Assembly: GCA_030681475.1 (NCBI GenBank)
Contig: JAUXWT010000101.1
Coordinates: 1 to 45,565 of the forward strand
Direction of reading: 5' to 3'
Length of the DNA stretch: 45,565 nt
From: Bacteroidales bacterium
GTDB lineage: Bacteria; Bacteroidota; Bacteroidia; Bacteroidales; FEN-979
Made by a program: the position numbers and the translations under genes. Positions within the stretch are counted from its first letter, which is position 1, and the number at the start of each line of letters is the position of its first letter. The notes under the pieces are model-generated. The model was not told the origin of the DNA and made no database searches. It was given only the letters and a program-made list of their open reading frames with translations. Below, one piece after another: positions 1 through 8,650 of the stretch.

Positions 1-854
1 TCGATAGAAATATTGGAGGCGCCATTGTTGCGGTTCATCAGCCGGATAAAGTTTTCCTTAGGGGTGGTGAAGATCAGGTTTTCTCCGGCCATTGATGGCA
101 GCGGGGTCAAGGTAAGGTTCGTGCCCTCAAGCATGGTTTTCATGCCATCGTAATTCGTGTCGGTACCATGAAGGTCACGGCGTTTCTTGTGATAAGCAGC
201 AAACCATTTGCGCGACAGGAAGATGTTCATCGCCATATCCTTGTACAAATCGCCTACCTGGTCCCCGAACGACTCCAGTTGATCAAACACATTGTCAACG
301 GTGAGCGCATCCAGGGTGATGAAATTCATGTTCGATCCCCCGGCGGTGTGCTTATTCTTCAAAATGGTGACAAAGCCGTCCATCGAAAGGCCCAGCGCCT
401 GAGCTGTACCTTCGACCGGCGGAACATAATGTCCCTTACCGATGAGTGCCAGTTCGCGGTTATCCATCACTTTTGGCATGATCAGTTGTTCGATAATATA
501 GCGGGTGATCGGCCATACCTTACGGTCAATCGACTCATCACCCATAAACCCGAGCCATGAATCCATGATCTCATCGGGATAGAATGAAAGGTCGATCTTG
601 TGCCGGCGCTGCAAGATCTCAACGGGAGTGAATGCAGCTTTCCCTTTCGGGGTCCAGCCTTCCTGGAATCCCTGAACGAGATCGGAGATCACGGCCTTTG
701 ATGCGCGGTAAACCAAATCCTGCGACTGTTTGGTGGTCATGAAGGTTTCGGAGTAGGTGGGCTGGGTCAAAAGCCGCAGAATATCTTTCTGGTTCGTTCC
801 TACGTACGTCCCGAATGCGGCTTTAAGTTGGGCTAATGAAATTGTTTCGGCCAT
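1..854 (-). CDS. Phage major capsid protein (partial, C-terminus off the left edge)
   Basis: Reading the minus strand from an ATG at 854 gives an open frame of about 284 codons that reaches the window edge with no stop, so the C-terminus is missing. The product starts MAETISLAQLKAAFGTYVG and contains YSETFMTTKQSQDLVYRASK and RKWFAAYHKKRRD. Size, mixed alpha/beta composition and position 24 bases after an S49-type prohead protease suggest the major capsid (head) protein, which would form the icosahedral shell. I infer this mainly from synteny and overall character; no catalytic motif exists to confirm it. An alternative is another abundant structural protein of the head module. There is no Shine-Dalgarno site, as is usual here. 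Confidence 0.6.
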   Translation of the reverse strand, partial: MAETISLAQLKAAFGTYVGTNQKDILRLLTQPTYSETFMTTKQSQDLVYRASKAVISDLVQGFQEGWTPKGKAAFTPVEILQRRHKIDLSFYPDEIMDSWLGFMGDESIDRKVWPITRYIIEQLIMPKVMDNRELALIGKGHYVPPVEGTAQALGLSMDGFVTILKNKHTAGGSNMNFITLDALTVDNVFDQLESFGDQVGDLYKDMAMNIFLSRKWFAAYHKKRRDLHGTDTNYDGMKTMLEGTNLTLTPLPSMAGENLIFTTPKENFIRLMNRNNGASNISI

Positions 855-878
855 TGATACAATTATTAAGTGTTAAAA

Positions 879-2105
879 TTATGAGCAGAATTCATCTGCG
901 ATTTTGTCGTGTGCATACACAGGTTCATCGGCGATGATTTCAATTTTGTCTGCATCTTTTGCAGCAACGATCTGCGTGGCGGCATCCTGCTGCTTTAGAG
1001 CCTCCAGTTCGGCAAGGGTCATCTGAAATGCAAATTTCTCTGCGGCAAGCTGCTCTTTTAGCTCCTCATTTTGAATGGTCACAGAGCCGAGCTGGTCGTT
1101 GATCTGTTGAACCCGATCATCGGTCAGCTCCTGTGAATCCAGGGCCAGCGGGTCTATCTTGAAAAAGCTTTGAATGGTTTTCCAGGTTTCTTTGATCTTC
1201 ATGTTATTTGGATTATTGGTTTGCGTTTCAATGGAAAGAATGGTGTTCACCGGAGCCAGGGCCGTAGCTATCGAAATGGCATATTCCAGTGATCCGATCT
1301 CATCGATCAGCCCCAAGGCAATTGCCTCAGGGGCGAAGTACATCTTGCCGGTTAGGGTGGAATCATCCACGGCAGGCCGATTGGCTTTGATAGAGGATAA
1401 GAATTTACTGTTGATCACATCCAGAACATTCTTCTGGTAGGATTCATACTTGCCATCCAGTACCTGGTTAAAGTCGGAATTCTTATCCACCGAAAGGCTG
1501 GCATAGATTTCATGGAACTTGACTCCCTGGGCTTCCAGTGCCGGCTGAAGGTCTTCCACCATCAGCATGGTTCCGATGGATCCGATACGGTCAAGGTCAG
1601 AGCTGGCGATGATCTTTGATGCCCCGGAAATGATCCAGTAAGCTGCACTTGCAGCCATACCTTCTATATAGGCCACAATCGGTGTTGCGGAATTACAAAT
1701 TGCCTCAGCCAACATATCGGTGCCGGTCACCTGGCCACCGGGGCTGTCCACAACCAGGAGAATACTTTTAATGTTTGGATTTTGATCAGCCGATTTTACA
1801 TCGGTTAAGATTGAGTGTGACCCACGGGGGCCGCAAGGCTGATCGTATTTGAGAATTTCCGATCTGATTGGAATAATGGCAACAGAACCTTCAGGGATGT
1901 TGGTATCTGAAAAACCGAACCGCTGGGGTTGATCCCCCATAGCGCCGATCACATAGGAGCGGTTCCGTTCCCGGGCAATAGAAGAATCAACATCAGAGAA
2001 ATTTTCCCCTTTAAGCATCGAGAGCAAAATCGAAGCATAAGCGGTTGATCTCTCTTTGGAGATCAACCATGCGCCTGAAAGTATTTCTGCTAAGATGGGA
2101 TTCAT
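879..2105 (-). CDS. S49/SppA-like prohead protease with C-terminal scaffold-like coiled coil
   Basis: This is a ClpP-fold serine peptidase of family S49, the type that cleaves scaffold and capsid precursors in tailed phages. The oxyanion segment VDSPGGQ lies near residues 120-126, the nucleophile Ser153 is in GMAASAAYW, and a characteristic RIGSIG follows. After about residue 300 the protein becomes a charged heptad-like helix (roughly 320-385), resembling an internal scaffold as in lambda gpC/Nu3-type proteins. I use the ATG at 2105; the frame extends to a TTG at 2129, which would add eight residues. It lies directly upstream of the capsid gene. SppA of the host is the alternative, but no signal anchor is present and all neighbours look phage-derived. 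Confidence 0.85.
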   Translation of the reverse strand: MNPILAEILSGAWLISKERSTAYASILLSMLKGENFSDVDSSIARERNRSYVIGAMGDQPQRFGFSDTNIPEGSVAIIPIRSEILKYDQPCGPRGSHSILTDVKSADQNPNIKSILLVVDSPGGQVTGTDMLAEAICNSATPIVAYIEGMAASAAYWIISGASKIIASSDLDRIGSIGTMLMVEDLQPALEAQGVKFHEIYASLSVDKNSDFNQVLDGKYESYQKNVLDVINSKFLSSIKANRPAVDDSTLTGKMYFAPEAIALGLIDEIGSLEYAISIATALAPVNTILSIETQTNNPNNMKIKETWKTIQSFFKIDPLALDSQELTDDRVQQINDQLGSVTIQNEELKEQLAAEKFAFQMTLAELEALKQQDAATQIVAAKDADKIEIIADEPVYAHDKIADEFCS

Positions 2106-2179
2106 TGTACCCTTTTTATGAGGATACAATATTATAATGGTATGGCGGCCAGATAAAGGACTTAAAATGAAGTCTACGC

Positions 2180-2668
2180 CTATGGCATGAATGGTGTGCC
2201 GGATGATTCACCATAGGCAGCAGGCGCTGAAAATTCTGCGGTAAACACAACTTCCCATCCGTTAAACCCTTCAGCACTATTAGGTTTCAGCAATTTGCCC
2301 AGCTTTTTCATTGGAGCATCCATTGATCCAATGAACCGGCACACTCCGTTTTTATCAAGAAGTTTAAAAATCAGGTTACGGTTGTTAAGATCACGCAGAG
2401 CAATCTCGACTTCTGCACGATCCTTTGGGATAAGCATTTTTAACTGGCAGGTATATTTTATACCGGCAGGGGTGTCTTCTTCCTTGACTTCAAGATGGAT
2501 CGTCTCCGGGGTGGCATAAAGATATTTCCATCTTTTGTCGCTCTTCAATGTAATTGAACCAGCCAGGGTTGTTAAGTCGACCGTATAAGCGGCGACATCT
2601 TCCCAAAAAATATATTGAACCGGGTTGATCCCTCCAATATTTCCTGAATTGTGTTTTAAAACTGTCAT
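2180..2668 (-). CDS. Conserved phage structural protein of unknown function
   Basis: The 162-residue product starts MTVLKHNSGNIGGINPVQYI and ends SSGTPFMP. It has beta-rich segments such as SITLKSDKRWKYLYATPE and GWEVVFTAEFSAPAAYGE, no membrane segment and no signal peptide. It is followed by the prohead protease and preceded by two other small proteins in the same direction, so it is probably part of the head or tail module. The beta-rich, cysteine-poor composition would suit a tail-tube or decoration protein, but I cannot assign it to a named family. The ATG at 2668 follows the previous gene by 12 bases, which indicates one transcript. Confidence 0.6.
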   Translation of the reverse strand: MTVLKHNSGNIGGINPVQYIFWEDVAAYTVDLTTLAGSITLKSDKRWKYLYATPETIHLEVKEEDTPAGIKYTCQLKMLIPKDRAEVEIALRDLNNRNLIFKLLDKNGVCRFIGSMDAPMKKLGKLLKPNSAEGFNGWEVVFTAEFSAPAAYGESSGTPFMP

Positions 2669-2680
2669 AACGCAAAAATT

Positions 2681-3244
2681 TTAGATTATAAAAAATAGGT
2701 GTCCGATCATCATCTGTTTGTTGGCAGCAATTCCAGATTTAAGACTCTTTTTTCGGCCCCGGTAATATGCTTTTGAAATCATGTCGAATGTAACATCATC
2801 GTAGTTGATGTTCATATCGGCGCAGAACTGCAAAATAACCTTTTTGATACTCCCCTTGGCGGTATGCTGCTCTCTGAGGTACCTGACTTTGTCATCGGCA
2901 AAAACCCGGAAGTGAAGCCGAAAGTGAGCTTCAATAATATTTTGAATGTTAATCTGGTTCCTTTCTGAAATCCACGCTGTATTGCGCCTGGTCTCAAGCG
3001 ACCGGTAATTAACAATGCGAAACGTAAACAGCTCGCGATCTATGCCTGGCAGTATTGGCTTGGCTTCCATCGGGCGAATCTCGATGAAAGGTGCAACAAG
3101 CCTTCCCAGGTATGACCTTGATGTAGCAACAAGCAGTGGCGATTCAAATACATTCCCTTCTAACTTCATAACGTAGCGGATGTAATCCTGGAGCGCAGGT
3201 TTAAGCCTGATGGTAATTGTTGGTCGTTCTTCTGTCAGATCCAT
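2681..3244 (-). CDS. Hypothetical phage protein
   Basis: The 187-residue protein starts MDLTEERPTITIRLKPALQD and is rich in Arg and Lys, especially near the C-terminus (YYRGRKKSLKSG). The N-terminal segment TITIRLKPALQDYIRYVMK looks like a strand-helix unit found in small DNA-binding or regulatory proteins, but no clear HTH is visible. It sits 15 bases downstream of the 86-residue gene and 12 bases upstream of the 162-residue gene, which points to an operon. I do not recognise the family. A structural or morphogenetic role is suggested only by its position. Confidence 0.55.
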   Translation of the reverse strand: MDLTEERPTITIRLKPALQDYIRYVMKLEGNVFESPLLVATSRSYLGRLVAPFIEIRPMEAKPILPGIDRELFTFRIVNYRSLETRRNTAWISERNQINIQNIIEAHFRLHFRVFADDKVRYLREQHTAKGSIKKVILQFCADMNINYDDVTFDMISKAYYRGRKKSLKSGIAANKQMMIGHLFFII

Positions 3245-3259
3245 ATTGGCGAAAATAGT

Positions 3260-3520
3260 TTAGTTGCTACATGTTGTAAAGGCCAACGGATCCTCCTGGA
3301 CGAATACCCGGCCAACGGCAATGAAAGGAATGAGGTTTTTAGAGTACAAATTAATGCTGACGGTGCATATCTGATAATAATCTTCCTTTATACACCATTT
3401 AATCAAAAACTGCATCCCCAATTTACGCTTACCATTGTCTGTAAAATCATCCAGTGTTGCCAGGCGGAACCCTACCGGCAATTTGTCATGATACTCCCAT
3501 CCGTTGCTATCAATTTTCAT
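3260..3520 (-). CDS. Hypothetical small phage protein
   Basis: This 86-residue product starts MKIDSNGWEYHDKLPVGFRL and contains LGMQFLIKWCIKEDYYQICT, with no recognised motif. It is the first gene of the four-gene set running toward the protease. Its start lies just after an A/T tract, and the unusual repeat region 3555-3829 sits immediately upstream, so any promoter for the structural genes is probably there. The function is unknown. Confidence 0.5.
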   Translation of the reverse strand: MKIDSNGWEYHDKLPVGFRLATLDDFTDNGKRKLGMQFLIKWCIKEDYYQICTVSINLYSKNLIPFIAVGRVFVQEDPLAFTTCSN

Positions 3521-3861
3521 TTTTTTTTCTTAGTTTGGGTAAGGGGTCATATACGCGCCCAACCGCCCAACCGCCCAACAAAGGCATTAAAATAGTGTTA
3601 AATCATTGATAATGAAATACAATTGTTTTACTTGTGCCTGCCATGGAGCGTTGGGCTGATTTTCCCATCCCAACAGAGCCATAAAAACTTTGAACATGAT
3701 CCCAACCAATCCCAACAAGTCCCAACAAAAAAATATCATTCAAACGATAAGTAGAAAACATAAAATACTGATATATAAGATTATAATATTTTGTTATCAT
3801 GTTTGTTGGGCGGTTGGGCGGTTGGGCGCAACTTGGCTGTCAGGAATTTCCATGTGAATTT
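3521..3861. other. Origin-like intergenic region with CCCAAC repeats and AT-rich stretch
   Basis: No convincing gene lies here. CCCAAC occurs on the plus strand at 3558, 3566, 3574, 3669, 3701, 3711 and 3721, and GTTGGG at 3650, 3805, 3813 and 3821. Three of the copies (3701, 3711, 3721) are spaced exactly 10 bp apart. Between 3727 and 3802 the DNA is almost all A/T. Iterons plus an AT-rich element beside the primase-helicase gene resemble a phage or plasmid origin, but operator function for the structural operon is equally possible. Confidence 0.45.
3555..3829. repeat. 28-bp perfect inverted repeat made of 8-bp tandem units
   Basis: The left arm 3555-3582 and the right arm 3802-3829 are exact reverse complements, separated by 219 bases. 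Each arm contains three tandem copies of an octamer: CGCCCAAC at 3556-3579 and GTTGGGCG at 3805-3828. The GC-rich arms contrast sharply with the AT-rich centre. The repeat could extrude as a cruciform, form a long RNA hairpin, or mark recombination or replication protein sites. Confidence 0.9.
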
Positions 3862-6800
3862 TCAGAAAGGCATCTCTGTTTGCTCATTTTCCGTTTCTGC
3901 CAAAATAGCAGGTTCGGCTTTTTCCGCTGGAACCGGATCAGGTGTTTTAAACCTTTCAAGGTCGATTCCCATCGCCTCAATGATTTTATATTTAAGGGCA
4001 ATACAACTTGTGTTACGCTCGGCTTTTTCAATAATACGCTGATTGATCCCGCTCGACGGATCAGTTCTCCAGGATTCAACCTGGTATAGAAAACGATGGC
4101 TGTTTACCTGGCCAATATAGGCCGGATGATCTTTTAAGTACATCCGCAGGGCATTGATTTTTAAACTCTCTCCAGGGTGCATTTTCTGGTAAATTTGAAT
4201 CACATCGTTAACAATCAGGAACAACACAGGCCCTGGGCCGCCATCCATGGGGATAGTTTCCTTTTCCGTTTTGGATTTGATAATTGTTACACTGGACTCG
4301 GTGGAGATGTCAAACTCCCTTCCACTAATGATTTGTCCCTGCGCATACAACATGCTGATCGTATCGAAGAATACCGATAATCGGTTGCTGGTACTCAACT
4401 CTTCGCTTTGGCGGTTGATCTGCCGTTTGGCATCTTCATAAAACTCATCGTAGGTGAACGGGAGCGGAAGCTCCTTTACATGGTCAGTCCACATTTTGGC
4501 CATGGCAATAAACAAACTCACGGTATTGATAATACGCGTTTGATAAGTGCCGCCTTCCTTTTGAATATCGCTCTTTACCTGCTTCTGTGCATCACGCATG
4601 TATGCGGCAAAGTGCTTCTGCACGACCGGGCGATGTTTTATGATCTCCATTGCGATATTGCTCAGCCCGTCACGCTCGCGGTCTTTGAGGTCTTTATAAT
4701 TGACAACTTCTTCATTGGTCCAATCATCTTTTTTCGGAACATGCTTTTGAACTACCCGGTTGCCCAGGGCGCCATCGTCACGCTCTGGTCCTTCCTGACC
4801 CAACAAAAGAGGGCAGCCGTTTATTTTCGACACATCGATATCCTTGCTGGTAGCATCCTTGCGCTTCTGCTTCCCTTCATTGTCATACACCGCAGCCTTT
4901 AACCCCTGGAACTTTACATCAGAAATCTGGGCATCGTTATACTCGTCGAATATCACCGGGATATCGCGAAAACGTTCAAGGCTGGTAAAAAATGCAGCAT
5001 CTGTGCCAGAGTTCAGGTTGAACAGAGGTGCGCCATACATGAATGGCGCCCTGATACTTTCTGCAATTTTAGATTTGCCGGATTCGGTAGGCCCTATAAA
5101 AAACAGTGCGGTAAAAAAACGCTCGATCGGAAAGATAATACTGCGGTTGGCCGAAAGGATTGCAAATAAAAGCGCCCACATTCCATTATCATTATATGTG
5201 TATACTTTGTACATCAACTCCGACCATTCTATCCATGATGTTCGGTGATCCGGCTTGAAAACCAAGAACCGGTCATACTCATACCGGTCGTTGTCGGCAC
5301 GCTGATCCTTATATATTTTGCTGAATGCAGGAGAGTAGTAGGTTGAGTTTTTAAACTTTACAAGCCCGAGTTCATCAACATGGGTAAATGCATTACCTGT
5401 AATGATGCCATTTGCAAAAGCAAAGAACCCTTCAGGTTGCCATCCGAATGTCGAAAGTTCAATGGTTTTTGGGAATAGAAGGGCGATGCTTTCAAGAATT
5501 TTCTCATGATGAAACGGTTTACCATTGGTGAAGATATAGCCCCCGTTGTTCCACAGGAATTTTTTGAATTGCTGCAATTCAACCATGTCGCCGCTCTTGA
5601 ACTCAACGTATTCTGCCGTGTTAAGTTCGGAATGGAAAAGCTCTACAATTCGTTTATTCTTTATCGGATCGCTATCATATACCTGAAACAGGGGTTTCAT
5701 GAAGAAATTACCAACCTTTATCAGTGTGTTATCAAGCGTTCGGAATACGTAAAATATATTGTTGCCGGTTTTGTTTTGAGCAGCGAAGAACCCGTACCGC
5801 TGGAAAAAACCCTGATCGACATATTCAGGCAGGTGGGCGATATCGAAAACATATTGCTGTTCATCAATGATCACATGCTCCTGCCGCTGAATTGCAAGGC
5901 TTTTCCGTTTCTCAACAAACGGGCGTAAAACCTTGGAAAATGAAGCTTGGGTAAGCCCAAACTTTTTTGCAATCTCATTGGTTTTAATGTGGATAATAGT
6001 ATTGTCGAGTTTTGACAAGAATTCGGCGATCATCTCCACGAACTTTTTAGAGCGTTTTGTGTCGGGGTGTCGGAATAACTGATAGGTTAAGCCATTAACA
6101 TAAAAGTCCAAAAAATCGATGTAAACAACAGATTTGGGTTCTTCATCGGTCTCGTCTACAGAACAATCCTCTCGCACTTCAACACGCATTCCCTGCTCGG
6201 TGAGCATTCGTCCGGATTCGGCCAGTGGAGACTCAACATCCTTTTCATCAACAATAAGAGATAACCCTTCAATTTTGATATTCCTGGTCAGTTTGGCCAG
6301 GCGAAAAATATCATCTTTCTTCAGCGGGCCATCCGGCAGGCTGATGGTATTTTCTTTTCCTTCGGCATGGTATGTAACCACCATGGATGGGCCGGCAAGC
6401 AGGATTGCGCAGCCGGTTTCTGTAATCATTTCCTCGGAAGCCTCAAGAGCAAAGAATCCCTTTTCCGCTTTCTCAGGATTTGGAAGTTGTTTTTTGAGAT
6501 TCCGATTGAGGTCTTCCAATTTGACGTCAAGTTTTTTGGCAATGTCCCCGATCAGGTAACCGCGAGACTCTTCATCACCGATAAGGGATATCTGGGAAAC
6601 AAGTTCTTTGACCAGTTTGGCTTTTTGAATTGGATCTTTGTCAACGGCCTCCTGAACCATTTCGATGCGGAAGGAAACGATATCCTTCCGATTGTCTTCA
6701 ATGAAAGCTTTGAGGGTTTCTGCGCCATGTTTCAAGACATATGAATCCGGGTCATCGCCCTCGGGCAGTACAACCAGGTAAACATCAAGGCCCATCTGCA

Positions 6801-7755
6801 AGGGGATTTTGATATTGGCAATGCTGGCCTTGATCCCTGCCGGATCACCATCATAAACGATCGTCAGGCAATTTGTGAACGATTGTATCATCTTTATCTG
6901 ATCCTCGCTCAGTGCGGTCCCTGAACCGGCTACAACGTTCCTGATCCCTGCCAGGTGCCAACTGATCAGGTCAGTCTGGCCTTCTACCAGCAGGCATTCA
7001 TTATCCTTCATGATCTCTTTTTTGGACTGGAATAGTCCATACAGAAATTTGCTCTTTTTGAATACCTCAGTTTCGGCACTGTTTAGATATTTTGGCTTAT
7101 CCTTCTCAGCCGAAAGAAGCCTGCCGGTGAAACCGATCACCCTTCCGGAGCGGTCGAAAAAAGGGAATATAATCCGGCGAACAAAAGCATCGTAATAATG
7201 TCCCTGTTCGTTTTTTTTGATCAGACCGGCGCAGAGTAACAGATCATCTGAATAACCTGCCGTGTGGGCTGACTTCAACAGATCATTGCCAGATAAAGAA
7301 TATCCAATCCCGAATATCCCGATGGCTTTGTCAAGTTCACGCTTTTGAAGATATTCCAGGGCGGGAGCATTCTTGGGCAGGTTTTTGAAAAAATAATCCT
7401 GTGCCCATTTCAGGGTGGCAAAGATACCATCACGGTGTTTTTCGGTATCGCTGTACAGGGCATCAGATTCATTCGATTGAACAGGAATATTATAATGGCC
7501 GGCAATGTAGGTAAGTGCCTCGGTGTAGCTCATTGCTTCGTGCTCCTTGAGAAACTCAATGGCATCACCTGATCTGCCGCACCCGAAACATTTATATGAT
7601 CCCTTGGCAGGGTTCACCATGAAGCTGGGTGTTTTTTCAGTATGAAATGGGCAACAAGCAGTGTAGTTAACACCTTTTTTTTTCAGCGTGATAAAATCGC
7701 CAAGGATGTCAGCGATTTGAGTAGCAGCTTTTATTTCTTCTGAGTTCGATATCAT
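3862..7755 (-). CDS. Phage primase-helicase (CHC2 zinc finger, TOPRIM primase, P-loop helicase)
   Basis: This 1297-residue protein should prime and unwind phage DNA. It starts with a DnaG-type CHC2 zinc ribbon (C35, H38, C56, C59) and the DnaG core segment FPFFDRSGRVIGFTGR. A TOPRIM site follows, with Glu259 in VEGQTD and D302/D304 in YDGDPAG. A long middle region leads to an ATPase domain with Walker A GPTESGKSK near residue 886 and Walker B VIFDEYND near 933. The ATPase resembles phage/P4-like superfamily 3 helicases rather than DnaB. The C-terminal tail is Pro/Glu rich. It is much longer than host DnaG (about 600-650 residues) and ends beside the repeat region 3555-3829. I used the ATG at 7755; the next in-frame ATG lies well inside the zinc ribbon. 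Confidence 0.9.
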   Translation of the reverse strand: MISNSEEIKAATQIADILGDFITLKKKGVNYTACCPFHTEKTPSFMVNPAKGSYKCFGCGRSGDAIEFLKEHEAMSYTEALTYIAGHYNIPVQSNESDALYSDTEKHRDGIFATLKWAQDYFFKNLPKNAPALEYLQKRELDKAIGIFGIGYSLSGNDLLKSAHTAGYSDDLLLCAGLIKKNEQGHYYDAFVRRIIFPFFDRSGRVIGFTGRLLSAEKDKPKYLNSAETEVFKKSKFLYGLFQSKKEIMKDNECLLVEGQTDLISWHLAGIRNVVAGSGTALSEDQIKMIQSFTNCLTIVYDGDPAGIKASIANIKIPLQMGLDVYLVVLPEGDDPDSYVLKHGAETLKAFIEDNRKDIVSFRIEMVQEAVDKDPIQKAKLVKELVSQISLIGDEESRGYLIGDIAKKLDVKLEDLNRNLKKQLPNPEKAEKGFFALEASEEMITETGCAILLAGPSMVVTYHAEGKENTISLPDGPLKKDDIFRLAKLTRNIKIEGLSLIVDEKDVESPLAESGRMLTEQGMRVEVREDCSVDETDEEPKSVVYIDFLDFYVNGLTYQLFRHPDTKRSKKFVEMIAEFLSKLDNTIIHIKTNEIAKKFGLTQASFSKVLRPFVEKRKSLAIQRQEHVIIDEQQYVFDIAHLPEYVDQGFFQRYGFFAAQNKTGNNIFYVFRTLDNTLIKVGNFFMKPLFQVYDSDPIKNKRIVELFHSELNTAEYVEFKSGDMVELQQFKKFLWNNGGYIFTNGKPFHHEKILESIALLFPKTIELSTFGWQPEGFFAFANGIITGNAFTHVDELGLVKFKNSTYYSPAFSKIYKDQRADNDRYEYDRFLVFKPDHRTSWIEWSELMYKVYTYNDNGMWALLFAILSANRSIIFPIERFFTALFFIGPTESGKSKIAESIRAPFMYGAPLFNLNSGTDAAFFTSLERFRDIPVIFDEYNDAQISDVKFQGLKAAVYDNEGKQKRKDATSKDIDVSKINGCPLLLGQEGPERDDGALGNRVVQKHVPKKDDWTNEEVVNYKDLKDRERDGLSNIAMEIIKHRPVVQKHFAAYMRDAQKQVKSDIQKEGGTYQTRIINTVSLFIAMAKMWTDHVKELPLPFTYDEFYEDAKRQINRQSEELSTSNRLSVFFDTISMLYAQGQIISGREFDISTESSVTIIKSKTEKETIPMDGGPGPVLFLIVNDVIQIYQKMHPGESLKINALRMYLKDHPAYIGQVNSHRFLYQVESWRTDPSSGINQRIIEKAERNTSCIALKYKIIEAMGIDLERFKTPDPVPAEKAEPAILAETENEQTEMPF

Positions 7756-7896
7756 GCTGATTTCATTTTTTAGTGAGATTAGTTTATTGGTGATGGGGAA
7801 CTTTCATTAGATGTTGTACCTACCTACTTCCATCATAGATTTCTACTTGTAATCCGGGATGACTGATTTGATTTACTAACTGAGCAATATAGAATG

Positions 7897-8118
7897 TCAG
7901 TCAGAGGAATAGGTTTCTGCTCTAATGGCAGTTTGTAATTCTATGATTCGATCATAATACTTATCGGCTGCTGAATCGTCAAAACATAGTCCTGGCATCG
8001 GGTCATGATGTTGAACTTCAACCAGGCGTCCATAAAAGGCTATGGATTCGCTAAGATTAGCCAGGGCGATATCAATCAATGCAAGATCGGGCTTGGACAT
8101 ATTTGAGAATGTCTTCAT
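7897..8118 (-). CDS. Small hypothetical protein
   Basis: The 73-residue ORF begins MKTFSNMSKPDLALIDIALA and contains two likely helices (residues 9-32 and 53-68). It has no motif I recognise. It lies between the excisionase-like gene and the primase-helicase in the same direction, with normal codon use. It could be an accessory replication or regulatory protein of the element. Downstream, 7756-7896 holds no further gene I can support. Confidence 0.45.
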   Translation of the reverse strand: MKTFSNMSKPDLALIDIALANLSESIAFYGRLVEVQHHDPMPGLCFDDSAADKYYDRIIELQTAIRAETYSSD

Positions 8119-8191
8119 GAAATTATATGATTAAGTTGTCCTATTCTTTGGAACGGTACTCCACCAGGACTGTATATTCCCCCCGACTGGG

Positions 8192-8374
8192 TTACCGGCA
8201 CTTTCGCAGGTCTTCCATTACCTCAGTCTCAAAATAGAAAAGTTTGCCACCCAGCTTATATGAGCGGACCATCCCTGATTTACTATATCTGTGAAGTGCA
8301 GGTCGGCTAACTCCTATAATTTTGCAAACATATTTGGCCGTAACTGGTTTCTCGATTCTTAACGTTTTGTCCAT
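8192..8374 (-). CDS. Excisionase-like helix-turn-helix DNA-binding protein
   Basis: This 60-residue protein is a compact winged HTH of the MerR/excisionase (HTH_17) type. YVCKIIGVSRPALHRYSKSG forms the two recognition helices, SYKLGGKLFYFE the wing, and EVMEDLRK the final helix. Such proteins in Bacteroidota mobile elements bend DNA at attachment sites or control early genes. It is the rightmost gene of the phage block and faces inward, as expected next to an element end. An upstream TACTTTTG (minus strand, 8407-8400) fits the Bacteroidota -7 element. No integrase is visible in the window. Confidence 0.75.
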   Translation of the reverse strand: MDKTLRIEKPVTAKYVCKIIGVSRPALHRYSKSGMVRSYKLGGKLFYFETEVMEDLRKCR

Positions 8375-8460
8375 GATTAGTTGTTTAAATTACATGCGGC
8401 AAAAGTAGACAACCAAAAATTACAAAACCGATAAAGTTATTAACAACTACTTGAATATGA

Positions 8461-8510
8461 ACTAATTAATACTAATTAATACAGAATAATACAAAAAAAT
8501 ACCGGGATTA
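8461..8510 (+). repeat. Degenerate 10-bp phased AT-rich repeats
   Basis: The stretch reads as five decamers that all start AC. The first two are identical (ACTAATTAAT), followed by ACAGAATAAT, ACAAAAAAAT and ACCGGGATTA. Helically phased A/T tracts like these usually curve DNA. They lie upstream of the excisionase-like gene. Confidence 0.5.
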
Positions 8511-8624
8511 ACAAATAATAAATTTTGAGGTATCCCCAGGGGTCCCCGATATTATCTTTTTACCCGGAAATGGATTGTTGTTTTGCTATCTGAAAAGATG
8601 ATTTTCGATAAGAAATAATAATTC

Positions 8625-8650
8625 AAAATTAGCGACGGCTAATTTTTTTT
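8625..8650. terminator. Hairpin with T-tract, possible bidirectional terminator
   Basis: A 9-bp stem (AAAATTAGC 8625-8633 with GCTAATTTT 8638-8646) encloses loop GACG and is followed by more T on the plus strand. The stem is AT-rich, so termination would be weak. It would insulate the phage block from the genes to the right. Confidence 0.35.

Noticed and set aside
168-560. 130-codon plus-strand frame
   Set aside because: Lies wholly on the opposite strand of the capsid frame and shows no protein-family features.
3603-3800. 65-codon minus-strand frame inside the repeat region
   Set aside because: Low-complexity, aromatic-rich product from AT-rich DNA and CCCAAC iterons, with no motif and no independent support.
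4408-4902. 164-codon plus-strand frame
   Set aside because: Antisense shadow of the primase-helicase, whose motifs are clear.
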